From Frigoribacterium sp. Leaf263 (lineage in GTDB: Bacteria; Actinomycetota; Actinomycetes; Actinomycetales; Microbacteriaceae): DNA of 64,000 nucleotides. The translations under genes and the position numbers were made by a program. The notes below the pieces were generated by a model. It did not search any database. It saw nothing but the letters and a program-made list of their open reading frames with translations, and was not told the origin of the DNA. The DNA is taken from contig NZ_LMMO01000003.1 in assembly GCF_001422285.1 (NCBI RefSeq), positions 883,135-947,134 of the forward strand, given 5' to 3'. Of the stretch, positions 35,263-43,959 are shown piece after piece. The first letter of the stretch is position 1, and each line of letters begins with the position of its first letter.

Positions 35263-36072
35263 ATGTTCTCTCGAACCTCGTCCTCACGTCGCAAGACGGG
35301 CCGTCGCAGCCCCCTCGCCACGGCTTCACTCATCCTCGTGGGGCTCCTCACGACCGGCGGTGCGTACGCGCTCTTCTCGTCGACGGCCACCGCAGATGAG
35401 AGCGCCGCGCCCGTCGCGTCCCAGCAGAGCATCGACGAGGGCCAGAAGCTCTTCGCGTCGAACTGCGCGACGTGCCACGGTCTGAGCGCCGCCGGCACCG
35501 CCGACGGCCCCAGCCTCATCGGCGTCGGATCCGCAGCGGTCGACTTCCAGGTCGGCACGGGTCGCATGCCGATGGCCGTCAATGGCCCCCAGGCGGAAGA
35601 GAAGCCCACGCAGTTCAGCGACGAGCAGGTGGCCGACATGGCCGCGTACATCGCGTCGCTCGCCCCCGGCCCCGCCATCCCGGCCGAGGAGTACCTCCAG
35701 GCCGACGGCGACACCACGAACGGCGCCGAGCTGTTCCGCATCAACTGCGCCATGTGTCACAACGTCGCCGGAGCCGGAGGCGCGTTGACGGAGGGCAAGT
35801 TCGCCCCCGCTCTCGACGGCGTCGAGTCGCACCACATCTACGAGGCCATGCTCACGGGCCCGCAGAACATGCCGGTCTTCAACGACATGAACCTGTCGCC
35901 CCAGGACAAGGCCGACATCATCACGTACCTCAAGTACCTCGAGAACAACCCGTCCCCCGGCGGGTTCGAACTGGGAAGCCTCGGCCCCGTCGCCGAAGGC
36001 CTCTTCATCTGGATCTTCGGACTCGGCGCGATCGTCGCCGTGACCATCTGGCTCACGGCCCGATCCAACTAG
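35263..36072 (+). CDS. qcrC: Ubiquinol/menaquinol-cytochrome c reductase, dihaem cytochrome c subunit
   Basis: QcrC passes electrons from the Rieske centre directly to the CuA site of the oxidase, replacing a soluble cytochrome c. The 269-residue protein has an N-terminal membrane helix (about residues 20-40), two c-type haem motifs, CATCH (near residue 67) and CAMCH (near 160), and a C-terminal anchor helix, LFIWIFGLGAIVAVTIWL. Two haems are the actinobacterial pattern. The start is uncertain: the ATG at 35263 gives a normal basic N terminus, while a TTG at 35245 sits 3 nt after ctaE. Neither has a clear ribosome site, so coupling to ctaE is likely. Confidence 0.93.
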   Translation: MFSRTSSSRRKTGRRSPLATASLILVGLLTTGGAYALFSSTATADESAAPVASQQSIDEGQKLFASNCATCHGLSAAGTADGPSLIGVGSAAVDFQVGTGRMPMAVNGPQAEEKPTQFSDEQVADMAAYIASLAPGPAIPAEEYLQADGDTTNGAELFRINCAMCHNVAGAGGALTEGKFAPALDGVESHHIYEAMLTGPQNMPVFNDMNLSPQDKADIITYLKYLENNPSPGGFELGSLGPVAEGLFIWIFGLGAIVAVTIWLTARSN

Positions 36073-36106
36073 TCGTTCTCCCGTACTTCACCGAAAGGCA
36101 AAATCC

Positions 36107-37174
36107 ATGGCACAGCACGACGACGAGGCCCCGATCACGGGCTCGGCTGTCGAGAGGCACGAGCCTCGACAGGTGTCGGCCGGTACGGCCGTCGTCTCTG
36201 CCGACGTCTTCGACAACCCGGGCGAGCCGCCGCACCGTGATCGCATCACGGATGTCGACCCGAAGGCCGAGAAGCGCGCGGAGCGACAGGTCAGCGTCTG
36301 GTTCTTCCTCTCGATCGTCGGCAGCATCGCGGCCATCGGGGCCTACGTGGCCTTCCCGATCACGTCGGGCGACTCGAACTCGGTGCGGCTGAACAACCTC
36401 TTCCTGGGTCTCGGCATCGCACTCGGTCTGATCTCGATCGGCATCGGTGCGGTGCACTGGTCGAAGACGCTCATGCCGGCTCGTGAGATCACCGAGATGC
36501 GTCACTCGACGCGCGGCTCCGACGAGACCCGGGAGAAGGCGGTCGAGGTCTTCGCCCTCGGCAATCAGGAGTCGGGCTTCGGTCGCCGCACCCTGATCCG
36601 CAACAGCCTCATCGGTGCGCTCGTCGCGACGCCGCTCCCCGCCGTCGTGATCTTCCGCGACCTGGCGCCGGCCGAAGACCCGAACGAGGTGCTCCGCCAC
36701 ACCCTGTGGGAAGAGGGCATGCACCTCGCGATGGACCCATCCGGAGCCCGCATCAAGGCGTCCGACATCACCCTCGGATCCGTGTTCCACGTCATCCCCG
36801 AGAACCTCAACGAATCCGAGCACCTGCTCGAGGAGAAAGCCAAGGCCGCAGTCCTGCTGATGCGCCTCAAGCCGGAAGACCTCAACATTCCGGAAGGACG
36901 CGAGGGCTGGCAGTACGACGGCATCGTCGCGTACTCCAAGATCTGCACGCACGTCGGCTGCCCTGTGGCCCTGTACGAACAGCAGACACACCACCTGCTC
37001 TGCCCCTGCCACCAGTCGACGTTCGACGTGACCAACAACTGCGAAGTGATCTTCGGACCGGCCAAGCGCCCGCTCCCGCAGCTGCCGATCGCCGTGGACG
37101 CCGAGGGTTACCTCGTCGCGCAGAGTGATTTCCACGAGCCCGTGGGCCCTAGCTACTGGGAGCGCGAAAAGTGA
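36107..37174 (+). CDS. qcrA: Menaquinol-cytochrome c reductase, Rieske iron-sulfur subunit
   Basis: QcrA holds the 2Fe-2S cluster that takes the first electron from menaquinol. The 355-residue protein has an extended acidic N terminus, three membrane helices (two near residues 62-80 and 98-115, one near 165-185) and a C-terminal Rieske domain with CTHVGC and CPCHQS, which contain the two Cys-His pairs. The three-helix architecture is actinobacterial; the third helix is preceded by GRRTLIRNS, a twin-arginine-type sequence that fits Tat export of the folded domain. The stop overlaps the qcrB GTG by 4 nt. Confidence 0.95.
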   Translation: MAQHDDEAPITGSAVERHEPRQVSAGTAVVSADVFDNPGEPPHRDRITDVDPKAEKRAERQVSVWFFLSIVGSIAAIGAYVAFPITSGDSNSVRLNNLFLGLGIALGLISIGIGAVHWSKTLMPAREITEMRHSTRGSDETREKAVEVFALGNQESGFGRRTLIRNSLIGALVATPLPAVVIFRDLAPAEDPNEVLRHTLWEEGMHLAMDPSGARIKASDITLGSVFHVIPENLNESEHLLEEKAKAAVLLMRLKPEDLNIPEGREGWQYDGIVAYSKICTHVGCPVALYEQQTHHLLCPCHQSTFDVTNNCEVIFGPAKRPLPQLPIAVDAEGYLVAQSDFHEPVGPSYWEREK

Positions 37175-38829
37175 TCACCACCACCCCTGCACCGGAGACC
37201 GAGACCAAGACGTCGAACACCACGACGACGGTCCCGGCCTTCGCTCCGACGAAGACGAACAAGTTCTTCGGCGCGGCCGCGAACTACGTCGACGAGCGCA
37301 CCAGCATGTCCGGCCTGGTGAAAGAGGTCGGTCGCAAGATCTTCCCCGACCACTGGTCGTTCATGCTCGGCGAGGTCGCGCTGTACTCCTTCGTCGTGAT
37401 CCTGCTCTCGGGCACGTTCCTGACGTTCTTCTTCCAGCCCTCGATGGCCGAGGTCAACTACAACGGCTCGTACGTCCCTCTCAAGGGGCTGAACATGTCT
37501 GCGGCGATGGCCTCGACCTTGGACATCTCGTTCGACATCCGCGGTGGACTGCTGTTCCGTCAGATCCACCACTGGGCCGCGCTGCTGTTCGTCGCGGCGA
37601 TCATGCTCCACATGCTGCGCGTCTACTTCACCGGTGCGTTCCGCAAGCCCCGCGAGATCAACTGGGTCGTCGGATTCACCCTCTGGGTGCTGGCCATGGC
37701 CGAGGGATTCACGGGCTACTCGCTCCCCGACGACCTGCTCTCCGGTAACGGCGCTCGGATCATCGACGGCATGGTGAAGGGGATCCCCGTCATCGGCGTC
37801 TGGATCTCGTACCTGCTGTTCGGAGGCGAGTTCCCCGGAACCGACATGGTCGCGCGCTTCTACTCGCTGCACATCATGCTGTTGCCCGCGCTGCTGATCG
37901 CCCTCCTGGGTGTCCACCTGCTGCTGCTGATCATCAACAAGCACACCCAGTGGGCCGGCCCGGGCAAGACCAACGAGAACGTCGTCGGCGTGCCGGTCAT
38001 GCCGGTGTTCGCCGCCAAGGCCGGTGGGTTCTTCTTCATCGTCTTCGGGGTGATCGTCCTGATCGCCTCGCTCTTCACGATCAACCCGATCTGGAACTAC
38101 GGGCCGTACGACCCCTCCCCCGTGTCGGCTGGTACGCAGCCGGACTGGTACATCGGATTCGCCGACGGCGCCCTGCGACTCGTTCCCCCGGGATGGGAGT
38201 TCGTCATCGGCGGCTACACCGTCTCGATGAACATCCTGGCTCCCATCGGGGTCCTGGTGATCTTCATCCTGGCCGTCCTGCTGTACCCGTTCCTCGAGGC
38301 CTGGGTCACGGGTGACAAGCGAGAGCACCACATCCTCGACCGTCCCCGCAACGCCCCGACCCGGACGGCCATCGGCGCTGCCGGAATCGTGGTCTATGCC
38401 AGCCTCTGGGCGGCTGCCAGCTCCGACCTCATGGCGACTCACTTCCATCTGTCGCTGAACTACGTCATCCACACGGTGCAGGCCTGCCTGATCATCGGAC
38501 CGTTCATCGCCTTCTGGATCACGAAGCGCGTCTGCCTCGGACTTCAGAAGAAGGACCGCGAGATCGCCCTTCACGGCTATGAGTCCGGGCGCATCGTGCG
38601 TCTGCCTGGTGGCGAGTACGTCGAGGTGCACGAGCAGTTGGACGAGTACGAGCGCTGGCGTCTGCTGAACTTCACGGAGTACGAGCCTCTCATGATCCGA
38701 CCGAATGCGAATGGTCAGATCACGCCGGTGCAGCGTCTGCGGGCGTCGATGTCGTCCTTCTTCTTCGAAGACCGCATCGCCCCGGTGAAGCGCTCCGAGA
38801 TCGAAGCACCGCACAACGACGGTCACTGA
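37171..38829 (+). CDS. qcrB: Menaquinol-cytochrome c reductase, cytochrome b subunit
   Basis: QcrB carries two b haems and the quinone sites; in mycobacteria it is the target of the drug telacebec (Q203). The 552-residue protein has eight to nine helices. The haem-ligand region RQIHHWAALLFVAAIMLHML and YSLHIMLLPALLIALLGVHL give the two His pairs, and the Q-site sequence appears as YGPYDPSPVS rather than PEW-type. The C-terminal 120 residues extend on the cytoplasmic side, as in other actinobacteria. The GTG overlaps the qcrA stop. A perfect hairpin terminator begins 11 nt after the stop codon. Confidence 0.95.
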   Translation: MITTTPAPETETKTSNTTTTVPAFAPTKTNKFFGAAANYVDERTSMSGLVKEVGRKIFPDHWSFMLGEVALYSFVVILLSGTFLTFFFQPSMAEVNYNGSYVPLKGLNMSAAMASTLDISFDIRGGLLFRQIHHWAALLFVAAIMLHMLRVYFTGAFRKPREINWVVGFTLWVLAMAEGFTGYSLPDDLLSGNGARIIDGMVKGIPVIGVWISYLLFGGEFPGTDMVARFYSLHIMLLPALLIALLGVHLLLLIINKHTQWAGPGKTNENVVGVPVMPVFAAKAGGFFFIVFGVIVLIASLFTINPIWNYGPYDPSPVSAGTQPDWYIGFADGALRLVPPGWEFVIGGYTVSMNILAPIGVLVIFILAVLLYPFLEAWVTGDKREHHILDRPRNAPTRTAIGAAGIVVYASLWAAASSDLMATHFHLSLNYVIHTVQACLIIGPFIAFWITKRVCLGLQKKDREIALHGYESGRIVRLPGGEYVEVHEQLDEYERWRLLNFTEYEPLMIRPNANGQITPVQRLRASMSSFFFEDRIAPVKRSEIEAPHNDGH

Positions 38830-38840
38830 CCCGAAGCACT

Positions 38841-38875
38841 GAGAGGCCCGACCACCCCTGGTGGTCGGGCCTCTC
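38841..38875 (+). terminator. Terminator of ctaE-qcrCAB
   Basis: A perfect 16-bp stem (GAGAGGCCCGACCACC and its complement) with a CCT loop is followed by GTCTTT. It lies 11 nt after qcrB. Confidence 0.92.
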
Positions 38876-38943
38876 GTCTTTCCGGCCCGCCACTCGGAGG
38901 CCCTCGCCCCTGTGGACGCCTTGAGCCATCGAGACGCCGTCGA

Positions 38944-38972
38944 GTCGACCTCGAGTCGACCGCGAGGTCGAC
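38944..38972. repeat. Inverted repeat with SalI-like GTCGAC cores
   Basis: GTCGACCTCG pairs with CGAGGTCGAC across a 9-nt loop that itself contains GTCGAC. No T-tract follows, so it is not a standard terminator. Confidence 0.7.
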
Positions 38973-39182
38973 CCTGTACGCCTCGACCTCCAGCACGTCC
39001 CTCCAGAGTCCGCACGAGCGGGCTGGGGGCTCGACCGGAACGACACCGAGCCCGTCCGTCTCCTGTCGCCCGTATCCGGCTACGAGAGAGCGTGCCGTCT
39101 TGCCCATGGCGAGGATCCACAGCAGCGGAGGAAAACCCGCGAGCCTCACCACGGTGGAGCGCCTCGATCTTCCAGGGTCGGT

Positions 39183-39192
39183 GCAAATTTGC
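39183..39192. promoter_or_regulatory. Palindrome GCAAATTTGC
   Basis: A 10-bp perfect palindrome stands in an AT-rich spot inside the spacer. It could be a protein-binding site, but no gene starts near it. Confidence 0.25.
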
Positions 39193-39362
39193 GGGGCAGC
39201 ACCCTCTCATCCACGTGCTCACCTTCCCCCAGGCCCCGTCTGAACTGTGTAGACGACCGCGCCTTCCCGCAGACCGGGTGCAACCCGCCGATCAGTCTCC
39301 CCGCTTACTCGGGTGCCATCGACCGGTCACTGAGACACCGCTCGGGGCGGACAACGCCCGCA

Positions 39363-39389
39363 TCGGGTCCCTCGCAGCGCGCACGGCAG
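39363..39389 (+). repeat. 27-bp imperfect direct repeat, copy 1
   Basis: TCGGGTC-CC-TCGCAGCGCGCACGGCAG; the second copy (39451-39477) differs only in the two central bases. The copies start 88 bp apart. Confidence 0.85.
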
Positions 39390-39450
39390 GACGTAGCGAC
39401 GTCCCGGCGCGCGACCGGCAGGGTCACTGGAACATTGCCGGACGCACGGT

Positions 39451-39477
39451 TCGGGTCGATCGCAGCGCGCACGGCAG
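39451..39477 (+). repeat. 27-bp imperfect direct repeat, copy 2
   Basis: TCGGGTC-GA-TCGCAGCGCGCACGGCAG; it pairs with the copy at 39363-39389 and lies 41 bp before the minisatellite. Confidence 0.85.
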
Positions 39478-39518
39478 TCCGGCTCCCGCGACGGCGCAGG
39501 ACGAAACTCAGTGCTCGC

Positions 39519-39646
39519 CGTCCCGACGTCCCTGCGTCCCGACGTCCCTGCGTCCCGACGTCCCTGCGTCCCGACGTCCCTGCGTCCCGACGTCCCTGCG
39601 TCCCGACGTCCCTGCGTCCCGACGTCCCTGCGTCCCGACGTCCCTG
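39519..39646 (+). repeat. 16-bp minisatellite, eight perfect copies
   Basis: The unit CGTCCCGACGTCCCTG is repeated eight times without error, followed by a decayed ninth start (CGTCCGGAC). Each unit is itself two 8-bp half repeats (CGTCCCGA, CGTCCCTG). All six frames are open through it because 16 bp cycles the frame, giving false protein repeats on both strands. There are no unique spacers, so it is not a CRISPR array. Confidence 0.95.
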
Positions 39647-39796
39647 CGTCCGGACAGTGAGCTGGAGAACTGCAGTCGTCTCCCCCATGGGTGCCGCTCA
39701 CCGCAGCGGTAGCCCACATGAGTGCGATGCTTCTCGAGTGCGGAGGCGGTCGTCGCCTTTGCATGCGAGCTCCCGGCCCTTGAGACGCTCGCCATG

Positions 39797-39829
39797 CCGG
39801 TAGCTCGCAAGACGCCTTGCCGCTACCGG
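39797..39829. repeat. Strong two-part hairpin in the spacer
   Basis: CCGGTAGC pairs with GCTACCGG, and inside it GCAAG pairs with CTTGC around an ACGC loop, with a TC/C internal loop. There is no T-tract. It might be part of a structured RNA or an old terminator. Confidence 0.6.
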
Positions 39830-40175
39830 GAGGTCACACGGCCGCCCCGTCTGGCGGCTGGGCCGTCGCACGCGCCTCCCGGCACCAGGCGGGCGGGAGA
39901 AGGCGGATGTTCATCCTCCGGTCGTCGACTGGCCGCCCCTCCCGTCCCGAGGTGCGCAAGCCCTTGCCCCGTGAGGCCGCAGCCGCCGATGGTTCTCGTG
40001 GCAAGGGACCATCCACGGCTTGCGCCTCGGACCCTGTGTCAGCCAGCGGAGCAGCCGGCTTCTCCGAGCTGACGAGATGGGGGGCATCTCTCGTGTCTGC
40101 GTGGCTCCGCCTGGTCACCTGACCCATCGCCAGCGTCATCGCGCCTCTCGTGTACTCGAGCGGTCGTCTAACGAC

Positions 40176-40204
40176 GAACGGCGCCCACCATGTGGACGCC
40201 GTTC
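40176..40204 (-). terminator. Terminator of ctaC-ctaD-ctaF
   Basis: GAACGGCG and CCAC pair with GTGG and CGCCGTTC around a CAT loop with one C-A mismatch. It lies 22 nt beyond the ctaF stop on the minus strand. Confidence 0.8.
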
Positions 40205-40226
40205 GAAGTGCTTGTCGTGCGATGAC

Positions 40227-40643
40227 TCAGTGGACGAAGTTGCCCCGGTAGTACTCGTAAACCCAGCCGACGAGGGAGACGGCGACGAGAGCCGCACCGA
40301 TGTAGATGATCCACATGCCGACGGCGAGTGCCAGGAAGACGAGACCGCAGGCGAAGGCCAGCAGGATCGGCCACCAGGACCAGGGGCTGAAGTGTCCGAG
40401 CTCGGGGTCACCGTCGTCGATGTTGGCGTCGAGACGGTCCTCGGGGAGCTCCCCGCCCTGAGCGCCGTGCGAGCGACTCATGTAGAAGGCCAGGAAGACG
40501 CTCAGCATGCCGGCGAGGGGGATGGCCACGGTACCGGCCCATTCGACCTGACCGGTGTCGATGATGTTCCACACCGTGTACACGGCGCCCATCAGGAAGA
40601 AGAAGATCGCGAGGATCCAGAACAGCGTTGCGTTGGTCTTCAT
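40227..40643 (-). CDS. ctaF: Cytochrome c oxidase subunit IV, actinobacterial
   Basis: CtaF is the actinobacterial-type fourth subunit of the aa3 oxidase in the bcc-aa3 supercomplex. The 138-residue protein has four hydrophobic helices: residues 5-28, 38-54, about 92-108 and 112-125. The central polar part (ELPEDRLDANIDDGDPELGHFSP) has the short GHFSPWSWWP signature of the family. It ends in EYYRGNFVH. It follows ctaD by 6 nt and is the last gene of ctaC-ctaD-ctaF, with a hairpin terminator downstream. No other function is likely for this sequence in this setting. Confidence 0.93.
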   Translation of the reverse strand: MKTNATLFWILAIFFFLMGAVYTVWNIIDTGQVEWAGTVAIPLAGMLSVFLAFYMSRSHGAQGGELPEDRLDANIDDGDPELGHFSPWSWWPILLAFACGLVFLALAVGMWIIYIGAALVAVSLVGWVYEYYRGNFVH

Positions 40644-40649
40644 GGCGTT

Positions 40650-42395
40650 CTACTTCACCTTGTCGCTGGCGGCATCGTACGTCGGGGCATCCGGAGCGTC
40701 CTTGACCGGACCGATTCCGACCGGCAGGCCGGCCTCGGGGTGGTTCAGGTCGAACGCCGGAGACTCCGACCGGATGCGGGGGATCGACGTGAAGTTGTGA
40801 CGGGGCGGCGGGCACGACGTGGCCCACTCGAGCGAGCGCGAGTAACCCCAGGGGTCGTTCACCTCGACCTTCGGAGCCCGACGAGCCGTGATGTAGACGT
40901 TGTAGAGGAACGGCAGGATCGAGACGCCGAGCAGCATGGCGCCGATGGTCGACAGCTGGTTCATCCACGTGAAGTGGTCCTCGGGCTGGTACGTCGCGTA
41001 ACGACGGGGCATGCCCATGACGCCCAACCAGTGCTGCACGAGGAACGTCGTGTGGAACCCGACGAACAGCATCCAGAAGTGGATCTTGCCGAGACGCTCG
41101 TTGAGCATCTTGCCGGTCATCTTCGGCCACCAGAAGTAGAAGCCGGAGAACATCGCGAACACGACAGTCCCGAACACCACGTAGTGGAAGTGCGCCACAA
41201 CGAAGTACGTGTCGGACACATGGAAGTCGAGCGGAGGAGAAGCGAGGATGACACCGGTCAGACCACCGAAGGTGAAGGTGATCAGGAAGCCGATGGCCCA
41301 GAGCATCGGGGTCTCGAACGTCACCGATCCGCGCCACATCGTGCCGATCCAGTTGAAGATCTTTACGCCCGTCGGCACCGCGATGAGCATCGTCATCAGC
41401 GAGAAGAACGGCAGAAGGACGGAGCCGGTGACGTACATGTGGTGAGCCCACACGGTGACGGACAGGGCGGCGATCGAGATCGTCGCGTAGACCAGCGTCT
41501 TGTACCCGAAGATCGGCTTACGGCTGAAGACGGGCAGGACCTCGCTGATGATGCCGAAGAACGGCAGAGCGATGATGTAGACCTCGGGGTGCCCGAAGAA
41601 CCAGAACAGGTGCTGCCAGAGGATGGCCCCGCCGTTGGCCGGGTTGAAGACCTGCGCGTCGAACACGCGGTCGAAGCCGAGGCCGAAGAGGGCGGCGGCG
41701 AGCACGGGGAAGGCCATGATCACGAGGATCGCGGTGATCAGCGTGTTCCAGGTGAAGATGGGCATCCGCCACATGGTCATGCCGGGCGCGCGCATGGTCA
41801 CGATGGTCGTGATGAAGTTGACGGCTCCGAGGATGGTGCTGAAGCCGGTCATGCCCAAGCCGAAGACCCAGAGATTCCCGCCGAGACCTGGTGAGAAGGT
41901 CGTGTCCGACAATGGCGCGTAGGCGAACCACCCGAACGACGCTGCACCCTGGGGGGTGAGGAAGCCGGCGACGGCGATGAGCGAGCCGAAGAGGTAGAGC
42001 CAGAAGGCGAACCCGTTCAGTCGGGGGAAGGCGACGTCGGGAGCACCGATCTGAAGCGGCATGAGGACGTTCGCGAACCCCGAGAACAGGGGCGTCGCGA
42101 ACATGAGCAGCATGATCGTTCCGTGCATCGTGAAGAGCTGGTTGTACTGCTCTTTGGTCTGGATGACGTCGAGACCCGGTGCGAAGAGCTGAGCGCGGAT
42201 GATCAGCGCCATGACTCCGCCGAGGCAGAAGAACAGGAACGACGCGATCAGGTACATGTACCCGATGGTCTTGTGGTCGGTCGACGTGATCCACGTGACG
42301 ACGACGTTGCCCTTGCGGCCGACCTTCGAGGCTCCGAAGTTCGGACCGGAGGAGGATGCTCCTCCGGTGGGGCGGGTGGCGGTGGCTGAGCTCAT
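40650..42395 (-). CDS. ctaD: Cytochrome c oxidase subunit I
   Basis: CtaD holds haem a, haem a3 and CuB and reduces oxygen to water while pumping protons. The 581-residue protein has twelve helices. The ligands are visible: His in FTMHGTIM (haem a), [10 protein letters not shown] (CuB His and cross-linked Tyr), HH in TVWAHHMY (CuB) and VAHFHYV (haem a3 and haem a). The D-channel N-terminal segment is also preserved. The C-terminal 60 residues are a Pro-rich, acidic cytoplasmic tail. The gene is 11 nt after ctaC and 6 nt before ctaF. Confidence 0.97.
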   Translation of the reverse strand: MSSATATRPTGGASSSGPNFGASKVGRKGNVVVTWITSTDHKTIGYMYLIASFLFFCLGGVMALIIRAQLFAPGLDVIQTKEQYNQLFTMHGTIMLLMFATPLFSGFANVLMPLQIGAPDVAFPRLNGFAFWLYLFGSLIAVAGFLTPQGAASFGWFAYAPLSDTTFSPGLGGNLWVFGLGMTGFSTILGAVNFITTIVTMRAPGMTMWRMPIFTWNTLITAILVIMAFPVLAAALFGLGFDRVFDAQVFNPANGGAILWQHLFWFFGHPEVYIIALPFFGIISEVLPVFSRKPIFGYKTLVYATISIAALSVTVWAHHMYVTGSVLLPFFSLMTMLIAVPTGVKIFNWIGTMWRGSVTFETPMLWAIGFLITFTFGGLTGVILASPPLDFHVSDTYFVVAHFHYVVFGTVVFAMFSGFYFWWPKMTGKMLNERLGKIHFWMLFVGFHTTFLVQHWLGVMGMPRRYATYQPEDHFTWMNQLSTIGAMLLGVSILPFLYNVYITARRAPKVEVNDPWGYSRSLEWATSCPPPRHNFTSIPRIRSESPAFDLNHPEAGLPVGIGPVKDAPDAPTYDAASDKVK

Positions 42396-42406
42396 CGAAC
42401 CGTGCC

Positions 42407-43300
42407 TTACTTCTCGGAGTCTTCGGTGCCGGAGGCGACGGGCGCCTCGTTGTTCGGCTGGTTGGTGTTGGTGTTGTACTCGTCGCCGAGCAGACCCGTG
42501 TTGCCGTCGTCGGTGAGCGTCTGCTGGTAGGCGTCGTACTCGTCCTGGCTGACGACCTTGACGTTGAAGAGCATCAGCGAGTGGTACTCACCGCAGAGTT
42601 CCGCGCACTTCCCGGTGAACGTGCCCTCTTTCTCGGGCGTGAAGTACATGTAGTTCGTCTTGCCGGGGATCGTGTCCTTCTTGTAGAGGAAGTCGACGAC
42701 CCAGAAGGAGTGGGCGACGTCGCGCGACTTGAGCTCGATCTCGACCGACTTGCCGACGGGCAGGTACAGGACGGGGAGCTGGTCCTGGTCGACGGTGCCG
42801 TCCGCCTCCTCCTGGGCCTGGATGCCCTGCGAGTAGGTCGACTCGTCTTCGTTCTGCTGGTCGATGTAGTTGAAGTCCCAGGCCCAGCGCTTCGCGTAGA
42901 CGTCGATCTTGACGTCGGGGCTGGCCGTGGGGGCTTCGATCGCGGCCTGGTCGCGTGCCGTGAAGGCGAAGAAGCCGAGGACGAGGATCAGCGGGACGAC
43001 CGTGTAGAAGATCTCGACCGGGAGGTTGTAGCGGAGCTGCACCGGGAGGCCGGTCTGACCCTTCCGGCGGCGGTAGGCGATCGAGGCCCAGATGACGAGA
43101 CCCCACACGATGAGGCCGACGATGAGGAGGACGATCCACGAGGTGACCCAGAGGCCGATGATGCTGTCGACGTGATTCGTCGTGCCCGGCTCGGTCGGCA
43201 ACCACCCCTGGAGCTGGTCCTGCGTGCATCCTGCGAGCACGAGGATCATGACGGCTGCCACGGGAATGGCGGCCCAACGATTACGGCGATGAGAACGCAC
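42407..43300 (-). CDS. ctaC: Cytochrome c oxidase subunit II
   Basis: CtaC takes electrons from QcrC at its CuA centre and is a lipoprotein with an outside domain. The 297-residue protein has a signal peptide ending in LAGC, so Cys25 would be lipidated, then two membrane helices (about residues 45-70 and 95-115). The cupredoxin domain has the haem-near aromatic segment [10 protein letters not shown], His in DVAHSFWV and the CuA motif [12 protein letters not shown]. The tail after residue 265 is polar and disordered. The GTG start has GAGGTAAC just before it. A TAGGCT -10 lies about 60 nt upstream. Confidence 0.96.
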   Translation of the reverse strand: MRSHRRNRWAAIPVAAVMILVLAGCTQDQLQGWLPTEPGTTNHVDSIIGLWVTSWIVLLIVGLIVWGLVIWASIAYRRRKGQTGLPVQLRYNLPVEIFYTVVPLILVLGFFAFTARDQAAIEAPTASPDVKIDVYAKRWAWDFNYIDQQNEDESTYSQGIQAQEEADGTVDQDQLPVLYLPVGKSVEIELKSRDVAHSFWVVDFLYKKDTIPGKTNYMYFTPEKEGTFTGKCAELCGEYHSLMLFNVKVVSQDEYDAYQQTLTDDGNTGLLGDEYNTNTNQPNNEAPVASGTEDSEK

Positions 43301-43360
43301 TGTTACCTCTCGGATGACGCGACTTCGGGGGGTGCTCCCAGTCTGGACGGGGACTTCCCT

Positions 43361-43366
43361 AGCCTA
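43361..43366 (-). promoter_or_regulatory. Putative -10 TAGGCT for ctaC-ctaD-ctaF
   Basis: On the minus strand TAGGCT lies 60 nt before the ctaC GTG and gives a leader that ends with the GAGGTAAC ribosome site. No clear -35 is seen. Confidence 0.4.
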
Positions 43367-43431
43367 CTCGCAGGTTGCACCGCCCTCCGCACACAGCACG
43401 CCGCAATGTTCGACGCCGAACCATTAAACGA

Positions 43432-43465
43432 CCATCGGGGCCGCCCCGAGGGGCGGCCCCGATGG
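43432..43465 (-). terminator. Terminator of erpA
   Basis: A perfect 16-bp stem (CCATCGGGGCCGCCCC and its complement) with a GA loop lies 19 nt after the erpA stop on the minus strand. The tail after it is only weakly T-rich. Confidence 0.85.
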
Positions 43466-43484
43466 GGCGACGTCGTCGAGACCG

Positions 43485-43865
43485 TCAGTGGAAGCTGTCG
43501 CCGCAGGCGCAGCTGCCCTGGGCGTTGGGGTTGTCGATGGTGAATCCCTGCTTCTGGATGGTGTCCTCGAAGTCGATGGCCGCGCCGTCGAGGTACGGGA
43601 CGCTCATCTTGTCGACGACGACCTCGACGCCGTCGTAGTCGACGGTCGCGTCGTTCTCGAGCAGACGCTCGTCGAAGTACAGCTGGTAGATGAGACCCGA
43701 GCAGCCGCCCGGCTGGACGGCGACGCGCAGACGGAGATCGTCGCGCCCCTCCTGCATGAGGAGGCTCTTGACCTTCCCTGCTGCGGTGTCGGTGAGCTTC
43801 ACGCCGTGGGCGGGCGCTTCGGTCGGAACGGCCGTGTCGACGACGGGGGTCGCTGTGTCGGTCAT
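43485..43865 (-). CDS. erpA: Iron-sulfur cluster insertion protein ErpA/HesB family
   Basis: This A-type carrier takes Fe-S clusters from the Suf system to target proteins. The 126-residue cytosolic protein has the three conserved cysteines: Cys55 in QPGGCSG, and Cys119 and Cys121 in GSCACG. A Thr/Pro/Ala-rich N-terminal extension of about 20 residues precedes the domain. It lies next to ctaC, as in mycobacteria, although the two have separate promoters. It is monocistronic with its own terminator, and its likely clients here include QcrA. Confidence 0.93.
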   Translation of the reverse strand: MTDTATPVVDTAVPTEAPAHGVKLTDTAAGKVKSLLMQEGRDDLRLRVAVQPGGCSGLIYQLYFDERLLENDATVDYDGVEVVVDKMSVPYLDGAAIDFEDTIQKQGFTIDNPNAQGSCACGDSFH

Positions 43866-43959
43866 GGAGCCTCCTTCGGGCGGGTGCGAGTGCTCTGCAC
43901 TCCTCGTCGACCAGTGTAAGCAGCCGACCCTCGGATTTGTTCCCTCCGGGCCGACGACG

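Larger units (their letters stand above)
38876..40175. other. 1.3-kb non-coding spacer between convergent cytochrome operons
   Basis: I find no believable gene here. The open frames have no ribosome sites, are low-complexity or run through the terminator, and their composition is unlike the flanking genes. The stretch does hold structure: a GTCGACCTCG/CGAGGTCGAC hairpin, an AT-rich palindrome GCAAATTTGC, a 27-bp imperfect direct repeat, a 16-bp minisatellite, and a strong hairpin near 39.8 kb. It is by far the longest gap in the window. Confidence 0.75.

Noticed and set aside
38823..39152. Possible minus-strand gene of about 109 codons after qcrB
   Set aside because: It would run through the perfect qcrB terminator, has no ribosome site, and its composition is not that of the neighbouring genes.
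39519..39654. CRISPR-like array or repeat protein in the minisatellite
   Set aside because: The repeats abut with no spacers and there are no cas genes, and the open frames exist only because a 16-bp unit without stops stays open in every frame. They lack ribosome sites.
39722..40072. Possible plus-strand gene in the spacer
   Set aside because: It is rich in Pro, Arg and Ser with no recognisable domain and no ribosome site, and overlapping frames on both strands look equally good or bad.
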